Assembly: GCA_032164245.1 (NCBI GenBank)
Contig: JAVMKO010000003.1
Location: 28,829,390-28,893,389, forward strand
Direction: 5' to 3'
Source of the DNA: Sternotherus odoratus
Lineage: Eukaryota; Chordata; Testudines; Kinosternidae
Length of the DNA: 64,000 nucleotides
Shown here: positions 1 to 11,300 of the stretch, piece after piece
How positions within the stretch are numbered: the first letter of the stretch is position 1
Layout of the letters: the number at the start of each line of letters is the position of its first letter
Notes under the pieces: model-generated
What the model was told of the DNA's origin: nothing
Database searches by the model: none
The model's input: only the letters and a program-made list of their open reading frames with translations
Made by a program: the position numbers and the translations under genes

Positions 1-1315
1 ACTTGATAGTTAACTTTACAATTAACCTCAAAGTCTCAAAATTAATTAAATGCCAATCCATATAAGCCTTGCCCAAAATGAATTTAAAGCTCCGCTTTCC
101 CAGTTTGGAGCTAGGTAGAGCTTGTGTAGCTATGAAAAGCTGACATCTTTTAAAAATATTAATGGCACTTCAAATATGTCATAGAAACACACACAGCAGC
201 CCCTTCATCAAAAGACAAAGAAACTTTTAAAACTGCTATAAAATTAATTCTAAATGAGTGAGTGTGATTGGCTCCCCAGTGTACAATCTGGAAACGGGGT
301 ACCCCAGAGCCCAAATTGGTCTCCCTCTCACTCTGCAATGCTGCAACAAGCTGCAATCTTCTCCAGATCCTGCACTTACACAGCCATCCACAGGCAGGGA
401 CCCACCCAGCTGAGTTACATGAATGCTTCTCCTAGCCATAAATGAACTAACAATAGAGAGGCTCCAGACAATTCCCCCAGCTCCCAAGCCTAGGACCCCA
501 GAGATATGCTATATTGCCTTAGTCAGAGCCTGACTGTAAATTTCTTACTCAGTCCACCCCTTCTACAAGGGAAGGTAGACGTGCACCAACTTTTGTACAC
601 TGAGCAGACACCTCAAGCACTTCAAACAACACACTGTTTTCGGTAAAGTATAAAACAGCTTTATTAACTACAGAAAGCTAGTTTTTAAGTGAATATAAGT
701 AGTAAGCATACAGATCAAAGTTGGTTACCTAAGAAATAAAAAATAAAATCTGTGTTCTATACACTAGATGGGATTTGAATTAAGCTGTGTCTCACCCTGA
801 GAGACAATACAAGCAGGTCACAGATTTTCCATACACAGGCTGGAAATCCCCTCCAGTGGGACCACCTTGCCAGTTCAGTCTTTGGGCTCCAGAAGTGTTT
901 CCAAGTGTGGAGTTGTGAGGGGAGTGGGGACAAGCAATGACATCACTTCCCCCTTTTATAGTTTATCCACCTTACTGAAAAGAGCCTTTGCTATGCTGTG
1001 AGTTAAATAGTCTCCTTTGACTACATGCTATCTCTGAGAGATTTCCATTGTATATAGATCCTGGCGTAATCCTTTGTACTGTGGCTTGCTCTTAATGGGC
1101 CATCATCAGTTTCTGGCTTTGCCATTGTTGTACCTGAAAGCCTGGTTGTGGGTGTTTCCAACCTCACAACATATTTCAGTAACACACACAAAGCAAAACT
1201 TTATAACTTCCCAAACAATCCCACAGATATCATAATCCTATCACCAGGTAATTATGGGTGTGCCTGGGTGTTGCTTTGGGGTACAGAGTGTCATCTCCCC
1301 CCCCCCCCCCTTAGT
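1..1315. repeat. Mostly unidentified; LTR-like block about 480-1190
   Basis: No gene is supported here. Between about 480 and 1190 the composition resembles a retroviral LTR read on the - strand (AT-rich stretch with TTTATT motifs near 660, then a GC-richer end), but termini and target-site duplication could not be found. A C-homopolymer sits near 1298-1310. The remainder shows nothing I recognise. Confidence 0.3.
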
Positions 1316-3055
1316 TCACTGCAGGAGTATTAGACACTGATTAATGCAGAAGCAGTGGACCCAAGGTCCTCTTTCCTGATCAAGGCATCCACTACCATCT
1401 TCTCTTTCCCTTTTATGTGTAGTCTCCATGTTAAACTGTTGCAGGATCAGGCTCCACCATAACTGTTTGGAATTTGTGCCCTTCATTCCATTTAACCATA
1501 TTAAGGGTGCATGGTCTGTTAGAATCTTGAACTTCCTATTACAGAGGCAAGGCTTCAGTTGTTTAACTGCCCACACTATGGCATAGCACTATTTTATGCC
1601 AGAGTAACTTTGTTCAATGGTGGACAGCTTTTTATTCAGGAAAGCGATTGGATGTTTTTTGCTGCCCTCCCCGTTTGCATCAGTACAACACCCTAGCCAA
1701 TGTCAGATACAGCAGTACACAGTTCAAATGTTTTATCAAAGTCAGGACTGGCTAGCACAGGCTTTCCAAAGACACGTGCCTTTATCTTATCAAAACCTTT
1801 CCGGCATGCTTCTTACCAAACCACCTTACTGGGGTGGTGCATTTTACACAAGTCTGTGAATGTCACTGAACACTCCCCCCCACCCCCAAACTTCCTGTAG
1901 TAGATTGCTAGGCCTATGAAATATTGGATCTGCCTTTTAGTTTGGGGCCCAGGCCAATTTATGATAGCCTCCACAGTAAGAGCCTTAGGGGATCTTTGCC
2001 CCCCTCCAACCCAGTGCTGTAGATAAAGGAATTTGGCTGCTCCTATTCTGCACTTAGAGGGTTTGATTGTTAAACCAGCCTGTCAGGATTGCCTCCCCAC
2101 TCTGAACTCTAGGGTGGGGACCGCATGAAAAAAGAAATAACACCCCCCCAAAGCTTATCTTATAAGCTTAGGTTAAAATGTTTTTCCCCAGAACACTTCT
2201 CCTGTGTCTGGAATTGGTCCATTGCCACCAGCAAACTCATTTGGGGAGTTTGGAACCCTTCCTTCTCCTTCCACAAAACCCCCAAACTTTTCTTCCCTCC
2301 CTGGGAAGCTTGAGAGACATGCCCGATGCAAAACCAGGATCTTACACCAAGTGATATAATTCAAGTATAACACTTACTGCTGAACTTGACTTGTTAAAAG
2401 ATTATAGATAGGCAGAGTAAAAGACATAGGTGTGGTTCATCCCATAGCCAGAGAGGAACGCCGGAGAGATAAACCAAAACTAAAACTCTCTTTGTCTTCG
2501 AGGTTGATTAGCATCTCCAGTTCCTATTGGTTCCTACCCCCTTCTCAGATTACCTTTAGCTTAACCCTTTACAGGTAAACAGTAATTCTAGGCTACTTTA
2601 TACTTATGACACAGCCTTTTTGAGCTTTGACAGCACAACCCCCAAATGGTTTTTATGGTCATCTCGTATGTTGCTGGTAACACTGTGAATTCATAGAGCC
2701 CTATGTCAGTGATAAAAGTGGATTTTTTCTGTGCATCTTACCATTATCTTGAGCTAAATCAAAAGTACTGAGATATTTGGACTGGATCAATATATCCAGC
2801 ATATCATCAATTTTCCACATAAGGTATGTATCTGTTACTGTAGCAGCATTAAGTTTTCTATAGACAACACAAAATCTTACAGTGTTGTCCTTTTGGGAAA
2901 CAATACCACAGGGGATGCCCAAGAGCTGTCAGATTCCTTAATCGCTTCCAGGTCGAATATATTGTGTCTCTCTATCTGAATTTGCTCTTGCACCTTGCCA
3001 GTAGCCCTATAAGGGGGAGGGTGTGTCCTTTTTGTGAGAATTTTGTGTGTTAGCA
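1316..3055 (-). pseudogene. Ty3/gypsy retrotransposon pol remnant (RT and RNase H)
   Basis: Read on the - strand, 3055 to about 2617 matches the start of a Ty3/gypsy reverse transcriptase: a block ending SSWASPVVLFPK, a frameshift, then RFCVVYRKLNAATVTD, IDDMLD and KYLSTFDLAQ. After an inserted solo LTR (2081-2611) the frame resumes with TIKPSKCRIGAAKFLYLQH, then VLASPDFDKTFELCT and the RNase H part FKILTDHAPLIWLNGMK at 1576-1316. The order RT, connection, RNase H is that of gypsy pol. Several stops and frameshifts make it clearly dead. The integrase and LTRs of this element were not found. Confidence 0.8.
2081..2611 (-). repeat. Solo LTR inside the gypsy pol remnant, target-site duplication CAGCC
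   Basis: The block starts TGTCAGGATTGCC and ends TACTTATGACA, that is TG...CA termini, and is flanked on both sides by CAGCC (2076-2080 and 2612-2616), a perfect 5-bp target-site duplication. On the - strand it begins TGTCATAAGTATAAAG and ends near CAGAGTGGGG, the same terminal sequences as the solo LTRs at 29500 and 37162, so the three belong to one LTR family. No internal region is present. Confidence 0.85.
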
Positions 3056-3180
3056 CAGGGGTGGGCAAACTAAGGCCCATGGGCTGGATCTGGCTTCCCA
3101 GCCATTTTAAGCCAGCCCTCGATCTCCACTGGGGCTTGCCCCACTCCAGCTGGGGCGCAGAGTCGGGGGGGGGGGGGGGC
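3056..3180 (+). mobile_element. hAT-like DNA transposon end fragment
   Basis: CAGGGGTGGGCAAACTAAGG followed by a GGCCCATGGGC-type motif is the left end of a short hAT-like family that recurs at 34304, 59947 and, inverted, at 24470-24766. The matching right end is not evident. A G-homopolymer (about 3167-3180) follows. Confidence 0.5.
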
Positions 3181-3879
3181 CTCCATTTAAAATTTTTCAA
3201 GTAGCTCTGGTTTGAGAGGAAATGTCAAGAAAGGGCAGAAGATCATGTTTTCATTTTTAAAATTCCAGCCATATACCAGGTCTGGATTCATTCTCACAAC
3301 ACAAAAGGGAGCTGCAATGCCCACATAGTCCCAAGGGCTCTAAAGGACTTCTACTGAGAGTTTAAACATTGTTTGTACCAGCTGTTGATTAAAATAATTT
3401 AATATTATGTTAATTTTCATACACAAGTTGCTTGATTGGCCACTATTTTTAGGTAGCAATACTGTTTTGTTTTTTATTAAAAAGCATCTGCAGAAAGGTT
3501 GTTTTGTTTAGTCTGAATTGGGTCTTGTATTTGGGGAGGATGTGTTGCTCCTGGACTGGTCACCCTAACATTTGGAGGTCTGTAAGTGGAAAGGCTCTAG
3601 CCTCCCTCGTTTATCATAAGATTTACTAGTGCTAATTATATTTGCATAAGATACTAGAAAGCCAGATGCTGCTGAAAAGAATCTGATCATGACCAGAGAT
3701 GCTATTACATAAAACAGAAGTTGCATTCAGATGGGCTAAAAAAGTTCCAACCTAAGTTTGGGTCATTTTAGGAGGAACTAGATTGGAAAATGACAAAACT
3801 ACTCTGAGGGGAAGAACTGTACTGACCCAGTCCACCGCAGAGGGAAAGAGCCATATTGGACTAGATCCATAAGGTAACT

Positions 3880-4327
3880 TACCGTATTTTTCGCCCTATA
3901 AGACGCACTTTTTCTTCCCCAAAACGGGGGGGGGGAAAGTTGGTGCGTCTTATAGGGCGAATGCAAAAAAAAAAAAAAAAAGCGCCTTGCTCTCCCGTCC
4001 CCGCCGCGCGGGCGGGCTGCCGAGGTTCCCCCCTCCCCGCCGCGGGCGGGCTGCCGAGGTTCCCCCCCTCCCCGCCGGACCAAAAAAAAAAAAAAAAAAA
4101 AAAAGCGCCTCGCTCTCCCGTCCCGGTTCCCCCCTCCCCGCCGCGGGCGCGCTCCCGGCAGCCCGCCCGCGGCGGGGAGGGGGGAACCTCGGCAGCCCGC
4201 CCGCGTGGCGGGGACGGGAGAGCGAGGCGCTTTTTTTTTTTTTTTTTTTTTTTTTTCCGGATTTTTTATTAAAAAATGAGGGGGCGTCTTATAGGACGGA
4301 GCGTCCTATAAGACGAAAAATACGGTA
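3880..4327. mobile_element. Non-autonomous DNA transposon with nested palindromes, TA-flanked
   Basis: Inverted termini CCGTATTTTTCGCCCTATAA (left) and the complement of TATAAGACGAAAAATACGG (right) are flanked by TA on both sides, suggesting a TA target-site duplication. The left end itself folds back (TATAAGACGCAC ... GTGCGTCTTATA), as does the right end. Between them lies a GC-rich inverted repeat bordered by A-runs on the left and a T-run on the right. There is no transposase. Reading frames here are low-complexity read-through. The superfamily is not certain. Confidence 0.75.
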
Positions 4328-5322
4328 GTCTGTGGGGAAGCCAAGATAGGTCTGCCCACAGGACAGCCCCCAAATAATCCCACGTGTCAACCCCAATAAT
4401 TTGTTATATGGTCTGTACTCTATCTGATTTCAAATTTGAAAAATTGTGAGTCCTAGGTTTGTAGTTATTTTCATCCATGATAGAAACCTGTGTGTATTGA
4501 AAAGGGGTTCACCTAAACACTGGGAATATTGCAAAGAGTAGTTTTAATGGTTTTGTTTGCATCCCTGCCCATCCTGGCTAATAGCCACTGGTGGACCTGT
4601 GCTCTAAGAGTTTATCTAATTTTTTTTAAACCCCTGCTATAGTCTTGGCCTTCACAACATTCTCTGGCAAAGAGTTCCACAGACTGACTGAGCTTTGTGT
4701 GAAGAAGTATTTTCTTTTGTTTGTTTTAAACCTGCTGCCTATTAATTTCATTTGGTGACCCCCAGTTCTTGTGTTATGAGAAGGAGTAAATAACACTTTC
4801 TTATTTAGTTTCTCCCCACCAATCATGATTTTATAGATCTCTGTCATATCCACCCTTAGTTGTCTCTTTTCCAAATTGAAAAATCCCAGTCTCATTAATC
4901 TCTTCTCATATGGAAACTGGTCTATACCCCTAATAATTTTTGTTGCCCTTTTCTGTACCTTTTCCAATTTCAATATATCTTTTTTTTTTTAGATGGGGTG
5001 ACTACATATGCATATAGTATTCAAGATTTGGATGTACCATGGATTTATACAGAGACAATGTGATATTTTCAATCTTATTAGCTATCCCTTTCCTAATGAT
5101 TTCCAACATTCTGTTAGCTTTTTGACTGCTGCTGCATATTGGGGTCTTTTCAGAGAACTATCCACAGTGACTCCAAGATCTCTTTTTTGACTGATAACAG
5201 CTAATTTAGACCCCCATCGTTTTATATCTATAGTTGGGATTATGTTTTCCAATGTGCATTACTTTTCATTTATCAACATTAAATTTCATCTGCCATTTTG
5301 TTTCCCAGTCATCCAATCCAAT

Positions 5323-5547
5323 GGGGGTGGGGGGATAGCTCAGTGGTTTGAGCATTGGCCTGCTAAACCCAGGGTTGTGAGTTCAATCCTTGAGGGGGCC
5401 ATTTAGGGCAATCCTGCTAGTGTAGGCAGGCGGATCCTGCTAGTGTAGGCAGGGGACTGGACTCGATGACCTTCAAGGTCTTTCCAGTTCTAGGAGATTG
5501 GTATATCTCCATTTTTTTTTTTTTAATTTATTATTTTATTTTTTTTA
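5323..5547 (+). repeat. tRNA-derived SINE of turtle Cry type, copy 1
   Basis: The head is tRNA-like with RNA polymerase III box A TAGCTCAGTGG (5336-5346) and box B GGTTGTGAGTTCAATCC (5373-5389), followed by a body containing an internal direct duplication of about 22 bp (ATCCTGCTAGTGTAGGCAGG twice) and an A/T-rich tail. The head and the GACTGGACTCGATGACCT motif are those of cryptodiran turtle SINEs. It lies in the CR1 copy and is followed directly by a second copy. Confidence 0.88.
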
Positions 5548-5766
5548 GGGGGTGGGGGGATAGCTCAGTGGTTTGAGCATTGGCCTGCTAAACCCAGGGT
5601 TGTGAGTTCAATCCTTGAGGGGGCCATTTAGGGCAATCCTGCTAGTGTAGGCAGGCGGATCCTGCTAGTGTAGTCAGGGGACTGGACTCGATGACCTTCA
5701 AGGTCTTTCCAGTTCTAGGAGATTGGTATATCTCCATTTATTTTTTTTATTTTTATTTTTTTAATC
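5548..5766 (+). repeat. tRNA-derived SINE of turtle Cry type, copy 2
   Basis: This second copy begins 225 bp after the first. Over about 190 bp of head and body I find a single difference (GTAGTCAGG instead of GTAGGCAGG). The poly-A/T tail differs. The closeness indicates a tandem duplication rather than two independent old insertions. Confidence 0.88.
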
Positions 5767-6084
5767 CTGTGAGATCCTTTTGTAACTCTTCACAGTCTGC
5801 CTTGGATTTAACTGTCTTGAGTAATTTTGTATCATCTGCAAATTTTTCCACCTCATGTTTACCCTTTTTTCCAGATCATTTATGAATGTGCTGAACAGTA
5901 CTGCCCCCAGTACAGACCCTTTTGGGGGGGCACCACTATTTACCTCTCTGAAAACTTACCATTTATTCCTACGCTTTGCTTCCTATCTTTTTTGTACTGC
6001 TTCTCTTTTTCTATAAATTATTTTAATATAATCTAAATAACAATTAAATTAATTATTAGTGTTATTCAGAGTGTATTGGTGTTT

Positions 6085-6395
6085 TACAAATTGGAAGTCT
6101 TGTGGTTAAGACATTGGACAGGGATTCAGGAGGCCGGATTTAATTCCCAGTGCTGTCACAGACTTTTTGTTTGACCTTGAGGAAGTCACTGAAACTCTAT
6201 TGCTTCAGTTTCCCATCTGGTAAATGGGAATAATAATATGTCCTTTGGCTAAATTGTCTATTTAAATTATTAGCTCTCTAGAACAGGCACTATTTCTTAC
6301 TCTATCTGTACACCAGATGGCACAACGGGGTTCTAATCTTTAGTTGAAGCCTGTAGGTGTTCCTGTAATATAAATAATAATATCCTGAATTTGTT
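6085..6395 (+). repeat. MIR-like CORE-SINE
   Basis: The order GTGGTTAAGACATTGGACAG, then CCCAGTGCTGTCACAGAC, GACCTTGAGGAAGTCACT and CAGTTTCCCATCTGGTAAAT is the classic MIR/CORE-SINE order. The 3' part (GGCACTATTTC ... CTGTACA ... TGTAATATAAATAATAA) resembles the tails seen near 10885 and 25715. Confidence 0.75.
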
Positions 6396-7879
6396 TCAGG
6401 ATAAACATCCTTGCTCTACGTAGGGCGGAGACTCAGCCACTAATTCACAATTTTGTAGGTATGCTGATGTTAGGGAAAAGTGGTATGTAGGAATTCAGGA
6501 GCTCCCTTATTTGAACACTCCTTCCTTTGGGAAACTCCCTTTCACAGAGATTTTTTTGTTTTCACTTCCCATGGCAGGCCAGCTTTTCCCCTAAATATGT
6601 TGGCTGGCTGCAGAGCAAGGATTTGTGGTTTGTCAAGGTTTGAACAACTTGCCAAGCTGCTGATACCTTCTGTTGGATCAGGGCCCAATATTTTCATTCT
6701 TAGTTGTTGAATGTTCTTTTGCTAGTATAACACTTTAAATGCTCAGCAAGAGCAATTTTTTCTCTAGCAACATTTACCTCTCTAATTTAACTACACAAGC
6801 CAATACAAATTACTGCGGATTCTAGCTGCAGTGATTTAGCCATACTAATAATATAGCATCAATAAAAAAAATGGATAGACTTAATAAAATGGCAAACATG
6901 GTTTGAAACAGATATTTTATTTCAGTAAAACATCTGATATGAGCTTAGCAATTGCAGCTGCAACCAGTGGTGTCTTTAAATAGTACTTGGTGGGAGATAC
7001 ACACATTCATTTCCACATTAAAACCCATTATCCTAAAAGCAACAATACCATTCAAATGTACTAGGCTGCATTAGTTTCCTTTAGGTATGGCTGTAAGCCC
7101 CCAAACCAGACAGCCTGGCACCTAGCTGAGGCAATAACCTTGAGTTGCTCTTTGGAGCAGGGCCTGTGTTTTTGCATATTTGTACTGAATCTAGCAGCAA
7201 AGGAGAGTTTTTTAGAAAAACCTAACAACATATGGTTGTTGTGACGTAGGATATTTGTGGCTATTAAAGGTATCCTACCATATATTTGAGGAACAGCATA
7301 CTCCTGTTCATTCTTGGACAGAAACTGTTTCAGAAATATACCAGAGGGGAGCAATTATTACTAGAGACCCATATTAAACTTGGAAAAGGAGAATGACAGC
7401 TATTTGACATATTGACAAAGTGACCTTCTTTAATAGAGAGGCAAAAGGTATCTCAGATCCTAATGCGCAACCCTTTCTGGTCACTCATTAGGACTTCCGT
7501 GAAGGGAATCCAAGTCTCTGTGCTCTGGATCCCAGAGAGTTTTGAGCTCCTGAAGCCTGAACAGAGTCCAGCCACTGCCCTAATATCAGGGTCCCTAGGC
7601 ACACTTTCAGGGCAAAGATCTTCTATCTCTATCCCCTTATAAGTGTTGGAACCCATTATTCAGCTTTCTAGCTGCTGTGGGTGCAGCACTCATTCTTCAG
7701 ACTCCCTGGTACTTAAATACACCCTCTCCCAGAACTCCACCCAAAAGGTGTGAAGATTGTGATTTACAGTTTAAATCTCCCGGGGCATGCAGTAATTGTG
7801 AAGAAGTCAACACACACACACTGTTTACAAGCTAAAACATTTATGCTCTTTCTGATTAATCATGAATTACTTGGTATCA

Positions 7880-8365
7880 CAGTAGCTTGGTGGGATGTCT
7901 CATGACTGGAATATTGGTATAAAAGGGTACAGCTTGTTCAGGAAGAAAAGGCGCAACTGCTAACTCTCCCAATGTGAGGGAAAGATAGAAAGCACAGTAA
8001 GAGCTCCACCAATATGGCTCCACCAAAAACTTTTTAATTACCTGATATTCAAAAAGGTATCCCACAAAAAAATACCAAACATGGATGAATTGCTGAGGAG
8101 AATAGCACAAGAATGTAGGCTAAGCCACAAAATGAGTAACACCTAGCAAGGGACATAAAAGGCAATAAAAAGAGGTTCTTTAAATACATTAAGAGCAAGA
8201 GAAAGACAAAGAAAAGTGTAGGAGAAGATGGGGAAGGAGAGCTATATGTGATGACAGCTATAGCTGAGATGAAAAAGACAGAGGTGTTTAATGTCTATTT
8301 TGCTTCAGTCTTCACTAAAAATGTTAATGGTGACTTAATAATATTAACAACATGGGGGAAGGAAC
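7880..8365 (+). mobile_element. CR1 LINE internal fragment (ORF2, end of endonuclease to start of RT)
   Basis: Short blocks on the + strand (GGAATATTGGTATAAAAGGG; then in translation ARDIKGNKKRFFKYIKSKRK, KTEVFNVYFASVFTKN) match CR1 ORF2 between the endonuclease and reverse-transcriptase domains, with deletions between them. Stops are frequent. It is a decayed fragment without ends. Confidence 0.7.
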
Positions 8366-11300
8366 ACAAGCCAAAATGCCTCACCCGAATTCCAGGTATT
8401 TTTTATTGCTAAACCAATTAATCTTGGCAGAGACCAATCTTTTGTCTAGAGTAAACAGATTTCCAGTGATTGGGTTCCTAAGAGTCAGTTACCCTCTTTT
8501 ATTCTTTTGACACCAGTCTTCAGCATTTCAACCCAACATGGAAGCAAACGTATCATAGAGAAGGCAAAAAGCTGCACATTCAAAATGGAGTTTGCAGCCT
8601 GATACGGACACACAGGTTTCAGAATCTCACACAGCATTAATGAATTGTACAGACATATTCCCAGCTCATCACAGAAGGATATATAAATTCAAGGGTCTGC
8701 AGAGACAATGCCTTGAGTCAACCCTCCTGGGCTAGCGGATGCCATAGGGTATTGAATGTATATGATCAGAGGGAAACCATTATGTAGCCTCTGAGTAACT
8801 TAAACTTGCAGAAGTGTGCACTGTTTCAAAAAGTAAAAAGTCATGCTGGCTATTTGGAAAAAAGGTTTGTCAACTGATAGCCATTTAAATGGAGTTTAAA
8901 TAACTATCCAGCAAGGCCTGGGTGGTTCTGTGAGTTCAGGAGACTTGTTTACATTCCATTAGATATACCTTGACTTCTATCTTTGCATGTGTGGTAGAGA
9001 TTAAGGCCCAGTTTTGTGCTGTTGAAGTCAAGGGGAGCTTTGCTTTTTACTTCAGTAGATAAAAGGTTAGACTCCATATGTGTTTCAGCATTTCAAATTT
9101 TGTATTAGGAAGATCACAATATAACCATTTATATTTATTATATTAAATATCTATTTTCTAATGCATCGTTCCACCAGTATTTTTGAGAAGATGTATCTAA
9201 TAAGTTTTGTTTTTGTTGATCCATCTGGTTATAAACAGTAATCTGGGGCTTGATTCTGGGTCTATTGAAGTCCATGGTAAAGCTACCATGGACTTCAGTG
9301 GGGGAAGGATCAGGCACATGAAGAGAAATATATTAATTTCCTAGGTACCAGGTCTTAAAAGCCAATAATCTGTATCTGCCTGATAGAAAGGAATGCAAAG
9401 CACGGACACCCAAAGATGGACTGGTAGACAAGCCAAATTTGAGCAACACCCTATATATTTGAAATCTTATGGACATACAGAATAAAAATATGTCATACGA
9501 GTCCTAAACAAATAGATTTTTATTAATGCCGCAAATAAAAATCTGTAAACTGGTAAGAGATAAAACCAGCAAGTGGCACTATTTGACAACAATCAAGAGG
9601 TAAGCAGAAACTTTGAAAAGGGAAAAAATCTTTTTAAATAGTGTAAAACTGCAAGGTAAGCATTTTTAGAAGCATTCAGGAAGAAATGTTCTTTCATTAC
9701 CAGCAGTGAATAGGAATCTCACTAGTTTCAAGTCCAAATTTCACTCGGAAAAATAGAGAGCCGTGAGCAAATTCATGGCTGTTTATATTGTTGCCCCTTT
9801 TCAACCTTTTAGCCAGCACCAGTGATTATAATGCTCTTTGTTTGCAGTCATAATCTCTTGGAGCAAGTCAGTGTTATTAGTCAAATTATACTGCTCCTGC
9901 AAACTGTAAATTTGTTATTCTAGAAAACAAATTATTTTCACCGGACTTTTCCCCCTGTAACTAATATATGAAACAATATGCCCCCATATTATATTTAAAG
10001 GCCTTCCACTAGTTCCCAGGGATATAGTGTCAGAGATTACCCTTAATATAATTTTCAAGATGATTTTCCATTTTCTTCATAAAGTCTGTGTCTTTTAAAA
10101 ATATACTAATAAATCTCTAACTTCTTTCCCTTATTCCTGAATTAGACTTCTATTTCATGAAGACAGAAGGATGGTTAATCCAGTTATAACTTTAACAATT
10201 TCATGTACATTTTGATGTCAAACTTAGATCTATCCTAGCATGTATTTTGGCAGTTTTGGAGAAAAAAGGAAAGTCCCTCCCATTATGTTGTGGGAACCTC
10301 TTGATATCTATCATATCCTGTTCTTTATGCTGATTCCAGTATTTGAGCTTTTTTGGATGGAACTTCTTGTCTAGAGTTAAAGAAATGAAGGGTAGATGCT
10401 AAGTGTATTTATACATTTATAAATGTATTTATAAATGTATTTATAAATACACTTAGCATCTACCCTTCATTTCTTTAACCTATATCCTGTTTACCTATAT
10501 CCTGTTAGAAGTTTAACAATCTTAGATTTAGTTATTAAGGTCAGTGCGATATTTGGGTAATACCTGAGATTCATATTGACCTGGGGATAAGTGTTTGGTC
10601 CTTTGGGATTGAAGAATCTCACATATGGTGAATTGGATTTTCAGTAACTTCTCACTATATTAGACTTTTTTGTGTAGATGGGAGCCAAGGGCTGGAATGC
10701 CTAAAGGATACTGTGTTTGGCTTCTTGTTAACCAGTGTGGCACTACAGAAGCTCTTTGTTACTCGCTTGGTGAATCTAATTATAGAATAAACCACCAGTT
10801 TGGGGGACTGTCTACCTGTTTCTTGCATTCTGCCCCAAGTGTGGCATTCCCAGTGTGGCCCATCCAGGCATCAGGGTCACAGGCAGAGACTTTTTGTTCT
10901 ATTTGTACAGTGCCTACCAAAATGGAGTCCAGGGCCGTGAGTAGGGCTCGTAGGTGCTATCGTAGTATAAATCTATAGAATAAAATCCCCATAATGTCAT
11001 GCTGCGTGTCACTCTGAAGCCCAGACTATCTATAAAGTCAGTGTGAGGTGATGGAACAGCTGCAAGCATGTTGAGGGCTCTTTTTGTTCAGAATATCACA
11101 CTTGACTTTAATTACACCCATGCAACAGCAATGGGCTTTCGGTTACTAGTAAATAATATGATATAACTACTGAAAGAGTTGGAAAAATTGCCAGAGTTGG
11201 CAACACTCTTTGGTCTCAACTAATCATGTAAATTATTCCTTGGGCCTCTATTAGGCTTAAAATCTCTGCTTCCTATGGGACTGAAATAGAATGTTTTAGA

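Larger units (their letters stand above)
4585..5985 (-). mobile_element. CR1 LINE fragment (ORF2 RT to C terminus), split by two SINEs
   Basis: On the - strand the DNA reads from a reverse-transcriptase block (GSVLGAVLFSTFINDLEK, then a decayed ADD region near 5830) to a C-terminal block at 4973-4626 with [30 protein letters not shown] and [11 protein letters not shown], all typical of vertebrate CR1 ORF2. Stops and frameshifts show it is inactive. Two tRNA-SINE copies interrupt it at 5323-5766. Its 3' UTR and terminal repeat are not clear at the low-coordinate end. Confidence 0.85.

Noticed and set aside
3940..4328. Frames of about 110 codons with poly-Lys and poly-Phe
   Set aside because: Read-through of the A- and T-runs and GC-rich hairpin core of a DNA transposon.
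5331..5405. Possible tRNA gene (box A and box B present)
   Set aside because: It is the tRNA-derived head of a SINE; the body and tail follow and the same unit is repeated 225 bp later.
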